Source: Bacteroides sp. (GTDB lineage: Bacteria > Bacteroidota > Bacteroidia > Bacteroidales > Bacteroidaceae). Taken from it: 6,606 nt of DNA. The notes below the pieces were generated by a model, which was given only the letters and a program-made list of their open reading frames with translations, did not search any database and was not told the origin of the DNA. Below, one piece after another: positions 1 through 4,285 of the stretch. The translations under genes and the position numbers were made by a program. How positions within the stretch are numbered: the first letter of the stretch is position 1; each line of letters starts with the position of its first letter. The stretch covers positions 1 to 6,606 of the forward strand of contig DXOJ01000413.1 of the NCBI GenBank assembly GCA_019412865.1, written 5' to 3'.

Positions 1-127
1 CGGGAATGGGAGAAAATATGCGAATGAAAATCTGTATTTTGTTCATAAATAGGGCGGTATCTGAATCTTTACAAGGCTAATAATTGGGCAACCATGCCCT
101 TCTTGTCAAATATGAAGGCTTGATGCT

Positions 128-237
128 TTGGATAAGGTTGACTGACACGTTGGATATATATGACCAACACGTTGGATAAGGTTAGCTGACATATCAGCTA
201 TTAATGTTCTGTAGGTTGGATATATATATTCTGCGTG
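128..237. repeat. Degenerate tandem repeat with an exact 22-bp period
   Basis: The core TTGGATA occurs at 128, 150, 172 and 216, all spaced by 22 bp or 44 bp. The missing copy at 194 reads TCAGCTA (4 of 7 matches), so five units can be counted. Beyond the core, units starting at 128 and 172 share 18 of 20 bases (TTGGATAAGGTT, two mismatches, CTGACA), and the 12-mer ACACGTTGGATA occurs at 145 and 167. Units alternate between a TAAGGTT and a TATATAT type. There are no unique spacers, and 22 is not a multiple of three, so this is neither a CRISPR array nor a protein repeat. The period is near two helical turns, so the copies would face the same side of the DNA. Confidence 0.75.
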
Positions 238-240
238 TCA
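143..240. repeat. Inverted pair TGACACG / CGTGTCA around most of the repeat array
   Basis: TGACACG at 143-149 and its exact reverse complement CGTGTCA at 234-240 bracket three and a half repeat units. Seven bases is short, and the pair may follow from the array having partly inverted similarity. It is recorded because it could mark element ends or allow a large cruciform. Confidence 0.3.
183..200. repeat. Perfect inverted repeat inside the 22-bp array
   Basis: TAGCTGA (183-189) and TCAGCTA (194-200) form a 7-bp perfect palindrome around CATA. The right arm is exactly the diverged core of repeat unit four, so the array's missing core has become half of a palindrome. It could be an operator or a short hairpin; there is no adjacent T-tract that would make it a terminator. 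Confidence 0.5.
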
Positions 241-311
241 AGTAACGACTCCTTTGCATAATCTTCCAATAAAACGGAAATGATATGCAAATAGTCTGCA
301 TATTGATACAT
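201..311 (-). CDS. Weak candidate small ORF (36 aa), may be non-coding
   Basis: ATG at 311-309, TAA at 203-201. It begins MYQYADYLHIISVLLEDYAK and ends IQPTEH. The first half could form an amphipathic helix and is tyrosine-rich. The frame stays open upstream of the ATG to about 388, so the start is uncertain. Against coding: the C-terminal third (DTQNIYIQP) is read from the 22-bp repeat array, there is no promoter, and the RBS is poor (AGAATAGG directly before the ATG). It is not recognised as any family and is kept only as a possibility or as a fragment of a decayed gene. Confidence 0.15.
   Translation of the reverse strand: MYQYADYLHIISVLLEDYAKESLLDTQNIYIQPTEH
283..303. repeat. Short inverted repeat ATATGCA / TGCATAT
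   Basis: Perfect 7-bp arms at 283-289 and 297-303 with a 7-nt loop (AATAGTC). It could be a dimeric protein site or a small RNA hairpin. No T-tract follows on either strand and no gene start is near, so no role can be assigned. Confidence 0.4.
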
Positions 312-365
312 CCTATTCTTTCTCTGAGAGCTGACTGGCGTTCTTTTCAAAATGTATCTGTCAGC
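305..365. repeat. Interleaved inverted repeats (possible pseudoknot)
   Basis: GATACAT (305-311) pairs perfectly with ATGTATC (352-358). GCTGAC (330-335) pairs perfectly with GTCAGC (360-365). The two stems cross, so if both formed in one RNA they would make a pseudoknot. There is no promoter or U-tract supporting a separate small RNA here, and both stems are short. Confidence 0.25.
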
Positions 366-446
366 AGAAACGGCAATATGGTGCCATTAATACTTTGAAT
401 TGATTTTATTCTGTCACTATGATAATTTCATCTTTAGTGAGTTCTT

Positions 447-510
447 AAAAAATCCCCTTATTCTCTGGCTTTACTTTCTATTTGAGAGTAATTAAGAATA
501 AGGGGGATTT
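447..510 (-). terminator. Rho-independent terminator of putA
   Basis: The outer stem pairs 495-510 (AGAATAAGGGGGATTT) with 450-464 (AAATCCCCTTATTCT): 15 bp with one bulged G. Inside it a second stem, TTACTTTC (471-478) / GAGAGTAA (484-491), adds 8 pairs, one of which is T-G or its complement depending on strand. In the minus-strand direction the hairpin runs straight into TTTTTT (452-447). It starts 9 nt after the putA stop codon, so it is almost certainly the end of the putA transcript. Confidence 0.9.
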
Positions 511-519
511 CAGTATTCG

Positions 520-3500
520 TTATTCGCAAGGCGGTACTTCCGAAATACTGCCATACCGGTGATACTCAAAGGCGATGCTTTGCTCCTTGATATAGTGTAT
601 CAGCTCGATGCGCCCTTGCTTCACAGGCGGTGCTGTCGCAATGTATTTATTGGTTTCCGCTGCCCGTTCGTACATGACATCGGGTATATCCGGCGAACAG
701 GTACGTACTCTTTCATATTCGGGCAATTCTTTCAGGAAGTCCTCTAATGATTCTTTCCGGAGTGTGCAGCCGAGTCCGGCAAGTCTGCTGCTACGATCAT
801 CTGTCGGGCCAAAACTGATGGTGAGCGGAGTTCTGCATATACGGGCGGCGTGTGCAATCATCGTCGCTTCTTCGTCTGTATCTTTCGGGAAGAGGCGTAG
901 AATCATGTTCTTCAAAGGCAGATAGCGGAAGAGGTTTTGTTCTCCATATAGCCGGTTGACGTCTCTCGGTTTTGAGAACTCTTCCTGATAGGCTTTGGCA
1001 TAACTCTGTCGGTAGTCGGTCCGGCTGTCCGGTTTGTCGGTGATTTCGAGGAAACAGGTACAGTAGTTGGGGCCACCTGCTTTGATACCACCACCGAAGG
1101 CGGATAGTTTCATTCCTCCGAATGGTTGCCGGTTGACGATGGCTCCGGTAATTCCCCGGTTGATATACAGGTTTCCTGCCATTACGGAGTTCTTCCACAG
1201 CTTCTGCTCCTTTTCATCCAGACTTTGCAGGCCGGAGGTCAATCCGTAATCCAACCCGTTCACCAGCCTGATTCCTTCTTCAAGGTTCTCGATACAGGCC
1301 ACGCTCAGCAGGGGACCGAACAATTCGGTGCGGAATGAGAAACTTTCCGGTTTTACTCCCCATTTGACAGTTGGTGCAAGGATGTACTCTCTGCGGTCGA
1401 TGAAACGCGGGGGAACCAGCCATGACTCACCCGGTTCGAGGTTGAAGGCTTGCAGTAACTTATCGTTCTTGTTGGTAATCATCGGACCGACGATATTTCC
1501 GGCATTCCACACACTGCCGGTTTTCAGGCTTGTCGCCGCATCTTTCAGCTTGCTACGGAAGTTTTCGTCTTCGTATACGGAACGTTCGACTAACAACAGC
1601 GAACAGGCGGAACACTTCTGTCCGGCATTGCCGAAGGCAGAAGTGACGATGTTCATGATGGCGTGGTCACGGTCGCCCGACGCTGTGAGGATAATAACGT
1701 TTTTACCTCCCGTTTCTGCCGATAACGGAGTGGTCGGATTGGCTTTTGCGATATTCTGTGCGGTGTCCGTTCCTCCTGTCAGAATGATATGTTTGATGGC
1801 GGGGGCGGTAGTCAGTACTTTCAGTGCTTCCCGGCGGGTGATGATGACTTGCAGCGCTTCCTTCGGCACACCGGCATCCCAGAATGCCTTGGCAAACATC
1901 CACGCAACAGGGGCGGCTACGGTGGCAGGTTTCAGTATAACGGTATTTCCTCCCGCCAGTCCGGCTACTATGCCGCCCACAGGGATGGCACAGGGGAAGT
2001 TCCACGGGGAGATGACCAGTATGGTGCCTTTCGGTTTCATTTCTACGTCATCCAGCGCGGCAAACTTCTTCATCGCTGTCGTATAGAAACGGGCATAGTC
2101 TACCGCTTCCGATACTTCTACATCACCTTCAATGACGGTTTTACCCGTCACGGCACACATACAGCCTATCAGATCGCCCCGCATATCGGCGAGCCGGTTG
2201 GCTGCTTCGTACATGATCCGGTGGCGTTCTTCGAGTGTGGTCTTTCTCCATCCGGCAGGGTCTGCCTCTGCAATTTCGATGATTTTCTCCACTTGTGCGC
2301 TGTCCGCCTGCGACATTTCACAGATACAGACTTCATCGTCCTGACAACGGTCTGTATATGGGTAGCGGCTTTCGCATACCACCGTTTCCGCACCTATTTG
2401 CAGCGGAATGATTTCCGGCTGTTCCGTTCCGTCTTTCTTCCATTTGGAGAAGATAGAACGCACCCATTCCTGATTCTGTGGCAGGTCGAAGTCCGTGTCC
2501 GGTTCATTCTTCAGGACGTCTGCCGGTGGGACGGGCGTGTAAGGAAGATTGCGATTCTGTGTGCGTGGGGACACATGACTCAGTTGATCTTTCATGGCGT
2601 AGGCATCTTCGAACTGCTTAGCCAGGAAATCCCACTCTTTTGTGTTCGGTCTCAGATTGAAAGAGTGAGTCAGGAAGTTATCAGGTGCCGTATTCTCATC
2701 CATCCGGCGGACGAGATATGAGACGGCATTCAGAAAATGTTCGTTTTTCACTACGGGAGTATAAAGAATCACCCGGTTGCCGAGCATGGATTGGGCTCTC
2801 CATAGGTGGTTCGCCATCCCTTCCAGCATTTCGAAGGTCATGTATTCGGCTGTACCATATTTCTGAGCCAGCAGATAGGCGTAGGCGATGGAGAACAGGT
2901 TATGGGAAGCTACTCCAAGATGCAATACCCTTGCGTTTTCGGGCATCAGTGCCCGTTCCAGCAGATGCAGGTAGTTGGCGTCTACTTCTTCTTTGGAAGG
3001 GCGGATCGGATTGGGCCAGCCTCTCAGCGAAGAGATGACGGTTTCCATTTCCAGGTTGCAGCCTTTCACCAGACGCATCTTGATCGGAGCACCGCCTTCT
3101 GCCACACGTGCTTTGGCAAATTCGATCAGTTCGGTCTGAAAGTCGTATGCGTCCGGCAGATATGCCTGAACGACGATTCCGGCGGAATAGTTCTTGAACT
3201 GCGGCAGGCTGAGCACTGTCTTGAAGAGGCGTAATGTGAAATGGGTATCTTTGTACTCCTCCATATCCAGATTGATAAACTTGGATCGTCTGACTCCTTC
3301 TTCGTCCGTATAGGGGAAATCAATCGCTTTCTGATAAAGCGCGGACATTCGCGAAATGAGTTCCGGAAAACTTTCTTCATAATTCAAGGCGTGTGTCTGC
3401 GCATAGATTCCCGATATTTTCACTGATATGTAGTTGATGTCGGGTGATTCGAGCGCTTTCAGATAATGGTGGTAACGATGGTCGGCTTCTCCGTTGCCGA

Positions 3501-3960
3501 GCACCACTTCGCCCAGCAGGTTGACGTTCTGCCCGATTTTCTCCTTTGCACGGATGGCCAGATGCTTCGTGAGTTGCGGACGCGCTTCGTTGATGATGAC
3601 CTGCGAGGTGTTCATGCGCAGGCGCTTCTTGATGATGGGGATGGCGATAAAGTCGAAATGATGGCCGAATGCCTGATACATTTTGAACAGGAAGCTGTCC
3701 CGCTTGTTCAGAAATTCGGGAACGCCGTATTGGTCGAGAAGGGTTTTGATACGTTTGGCAAGTATCCTTCGGTCACGGATTTGCGAAGATTCATCCAGCA
3801 TCTTCACGAGGAATTTCTTGTCCTGCGGACGTTGTACCATGACAGCGTATTTATGCTGTTCGCGGCGTTCGGCTTCTGTGATGGTTTGTTCACAGGTATT
3901 GTACAGTTTGAGTACCCAATCCTGTACTTCGGTAAGGGTCGGTTGATATTGTTTGTCCAT
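520..3960 (-). CDS. putA: Bifunctional proline dehydrogenase / L-glutamate-gamma-semialdehyde dehydrogenase (PutA type)
   Basis: Complete 1146-residue enzyme that converts L-proline to L-glutamate: an FAD proline dehydrogenase makes P5C, and an NAD-dependent aldehyde dehydrogenase oxidises its open form. PRODH half (about 100-460): K181 in ISVKIS, D232 in NLDMEE, Y267 in VVQAY, RLVKG (296-300), FEMLEGM (376-382), Y400, Y415 and the arginine pair R418/R419 in YLVRRMDEN. These line up with the known active-site residues of E. coli PutA. Dehydrogenase half (about 520-975): N654 in SPWNFP, K677 in ILKPA, base E749 in AETGGK, catalytic C783 in GQKCSACS, E879 in ELFGP, then the GG-rich NRQPFGGMK. 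Residues 980-1146 look like the PutA C-terminal ALDH-superfamily-like tail, ending near HRYG. There is no N-terminal ribbon-helix-helix domain, so it is probably not a self-repressor. ATG at 3960 is the only usable start: no in-frame ATG, GTG or TTG lies between it and the upstream stop at 4018-4020. The RBS region is A/T-rich. Function is very secure; membrane association is assumed from the family. Confidence 0.97.
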   Translation of the reverse strand: MDKQYQPTLTEVQDWVLKLYNTCEQTITEAERREQHKYAVMVQRPQDKKFLVKMLDESSQIRDRRILAKRIKTLLDQYGVPEFLNKRDSFLFKMYQAFGHHFDFIAIPIIKKRLRMNTSQVIINEARPQLTKHLAIRAKEKIGQNVNLLGEVVLGNGEADHRYHHYLKALESPDINYISVKISGIYAQTHALNYEESFPELISRMSALYQKAIDFPYTDEEGVRRSKFINLDMEEYKDTHFTLRLFKTVLSLPQFKNYSAGIVVQAYLPDAYDFQTELIEFAKARVAEGGAPIKMRLVKGCNLEMETVISSLRGWPNPIRPSKEEVDANYLHLLERALMPENARVLHLGVASHNLFSIAYAYLLAQKYGTAEYMTFEMLEGMANHLWRAQSMLGNRVILYTPVVKNEHFLNAVSYLVRRMDENTAPDNFLTHSFNLRPNTKEWDFLAKQFEDAYAMKDQLSHVSPRTQNRNLPYTPVPPADVLKNEPDTDFDLPQNQEWVRSIFSKWKKDGTEQPEIIPLQIGAETVVCESRYPYTDRCQDDEVCICEMSQADSAQVEKIIEIAEADPAGWRKTTLEERHRIMYEAANRLADMRGDLIGCMCAVTGKTVIEGDVEVSEAVDYARFYTTAMKKFAALDDVEMKPKGTILVISPWNFPCAIPVGGIVAGLAGGNTVILKPATVAAPVAWMFAKAFWDAGVPKEALQVIITRREALKVLTTAPAIKHIILTGGTDTAQNIAKANPTTPLSAETGGKNVIILTASGDRDHAIMNIVTSAFGNAGQKCSACSLLLVERSVYEDENFRSKLKDAATSLKTGSVWNAGNIVGPMITNKNDKLLQAFNLEPGESWLVPPRFIDRREYILAPTVKWGVKPESFSFRTELFGPLLSVACIENLEEGIRLVNGLDYGLTSGLQSLDEKEQKLWKNSVMAGNLYINRGITGAIVNRQPFGGMKLSAFGGGIKAGGPNYCTCFLEITDKPDSRTDYRQSYAKAYQEEFSKPRDVNRLYGEQNLFRYLPLKNMILRLFPKDTDEEATMIAHAARICRTPLTISFGPTDDRSSRLAGLGCTLRKESLEDFLKELPEYERVRTCSPDIPDVMYERAAETNKYIATAPPVKQGRIELIHYIKEQSIAFEYHRYGSISEVPPCE

Positions 3961-3962
3961 AC

Positions 3963-4025
3963 TAATCTGATCTATGTAGATTATGGAAATTAAGAAAATA
4001 AGAATCTCAAATGCAATTTACATAG
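3963..4025 (-). promoter_or_regulatory. Possible switchable RNA structure over the putA ribosome-binding region
   Basis: Two exclusive pairings can form in the minus-strand RNA just before the putA ATG. (a) A local hairpin: TAATCT with AGATTA (arms 3978-3983 and 3963-3968), ending 2 nt before the start codon. (b) A perfect 7-bp pairing of CTATGTA (4025-4019, the last codons and stop of the small ORF) with TACATAG (3978-3972, 12-18 nt before the putA ATG). A ribosome at the end of the small ORF would block (b). No Shine-Dalgarno sequence is visible, so occlusion of this A/U-rich region would matter directly. Seven bases is a short match, hence the modest confidence. Confidence 0.35.
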
Positions 4026-4119
4026 GGTGGCAGGTGGGACTGAACATAACAGCACGGTAGCGATGCAGGGTTTGCAACGCTTGCTGCGAGAAGCGGTCGA
4101 ACAGATACTGTTGTGTCAT
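4018..4119 (-). CDS. Candidate leader peptide / small protein (33 aa) in the putA 5' leader
   Basis: ATG at 4119-4117, TAA at 4020-4018, 33 residues. It begins MTQQYLFDRFSQ and ends MFSPTCHPM. I do not recognise it. Evidence for coding: it starts about 45 nt after the predicted transcription start, has an A-rich stretch (TTTAAAAAACGACGAAT) before the ATG as in Bacteroidetes ribosome-binding regions, and uses GC-richer, gene-like codons (CGC, TTC, CAG, CTG, ACC) inside an otherwise AT-rich leader. The peptide is basic in the middle (HRYR) and has Pro28, Cys30 and Pro32 just before the stop. Its stop lies 57 nt before putA and in the same reading frame. The position suggests a regulatory leader peptide acting on putA translation; a free small protein is the alternative. 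No homologue search was possible. Confidence 0.55.
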   Translation of the reverse strand: MTQQYLFDRFSQQALQTLHRYRAVMFSPTCHPM

Positions 4120-4167
4120 ATTCGTCGTTTTTTAAAGTGATTAGGTACAAAAGGCTCACACTTCTCG

Positions 4168-4198
4168 CAAATATAAAAATATCTTGTTGATTTTCAAG
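4168..4198 (-). promoter_or_regulatory. Predicted Bacteroidetes-type promoter for the putA leader transcript
   Basis: On the minus strand, TATATTTG (4175-4168) is an exact match to the Bacteroidetes -7 consensus TAnnTTTG, and is followed by C. A TTG (within CTTG, 4198-4195) lies 19 bp upstream of it, within the usual 19-21 bp spacing for the -33 element. Transcription should start near 4161-4164, giving a putA leader of about 200 nt that contains the 33-codon ORF. The -33 element sits 3 bp past the upstream gene's terminator hairpin, so putA is probably transcribed independently of the glycosidase. No second good promoter was found closer to putA. Confidence 0.75.
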
Positions 4199-4226
4199 CA
4201 AAAGGAGAGAAAATATTCTCTCCTTT
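4195..4226 (-). terminator. Rho-independent terminator of the GH2 gene
   Basis: Perfect 11-bp inverted repeat AAAGGAGAGAA (4201-4211) / TTCTCTCCTTT (4216-4226) with a 4-nt loop, starting 60 nt after the glycosidase stop. In the direction of transcription the stem is followed by TTTTGCTTG, a short imperfect U-tract, and preceded by an A-rich stretch. On the plus strand an even better T-run (TTATTTTTTCTT, 4232-4243) follows the hairpin, so it may block transcription in both directions, although no plus-strand gene is visible here. The T-tract overlaps the -33 region of the putA promoter. Confidence 0.72.
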
Positions 4227-4243
4227 CAGAATTATTTTTTCTT

Positions 4244-4276
4244 GCAATAACTACCCGATTGCTTTATAGCTATTAC
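4244..4276 (-). other. Stem-loop in the 3' UTR of the GH2 gene
   Basis: Arms 4244-4253 and 4267-4276 with a 13-nt loop. Read as minus-strand RNA (GUAAUAGCUA with UAGUUAUUGC), all ten positions pair, two of them as G-U wobbles. On the plus strand the same two positions would be mismatches, which fits an RNA structure made in the glycosidase's direction. It begins 9 nt after the stop codon and has no U-tract of its own, so it is more likely a 3'-end protecting structure than a terminator. Chance pairing in AT-rich DNA is possible. Confidence 0.35.
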
Positions 4277-4285
4277 TGATTCGCA

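Larger units (their letters stand above)
1..445. other. Repeat-rich intergenic region without a convincing gene
   Basis: About 445 bp between the putA terminator and the left window edge. It holds a 22-bp-period tandem repeat, several inverted repeats and one weak candidate small ORF, listed separately. On the minus strand one frame is open for long parts (about 388-204, then 197-72, then 68 to the edge), broken only by TAA TAG at 203-198 and TAA at 71-69. No promoter with both -33 and -7 elements was found on either strand. It may be part of a recurring Bacteroides intergenic element, or an old decayed gene; neither can be shown from one copy. Confidence 0.6.

Noticed and set aside
1..46. 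Start of another minus-strand gene at 46 (MNKIQIFIRI...) or C-terminus of a plus-strand gene ending at 50
   Set aside because: Both are under 17 codons before the window edge, with no RBS, promoter or recognisable sequence, so neither can be told from chance.
107..114. Promoter -7 element CATATTTG on the minus strand
   Set aside because: It has one mismatch at the important first position, no -33 partner at the proper distance, and no credible gene downstream.
128..237. CRISPR array
   Set aside because: The 22-bp units are contiguous and degenerate, with no unique spacers and no cas genes nearby.
1328..2721. Two long plus-strand open frames (1328-2086 and 1789-2721) opposite the aldehyde dehydrogenase half of putA
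   Set aside because: They are antisense to a secure, motif-rich gene, overlap each other in different frames, show no recognisable domain, and no promoter was identified for either.
3998..4017. Second promoter close to putA (TGCATTTG on the minus strand)
   Set aside because: It matches the -7 consensus at all but one position, but no TTG lies 19-21 bp upstream. The 4168-4198 promoter is far better.
4007..4201. 64-codon minus-strand open frame covering the putA leader, with a TTG start
   Set aside because: It would begin at the terminator hairpin, upstream of the predicted transcription start, and would run through the promoter elements. The 33-codon ATG frame in a different phase has better codon use and start context.
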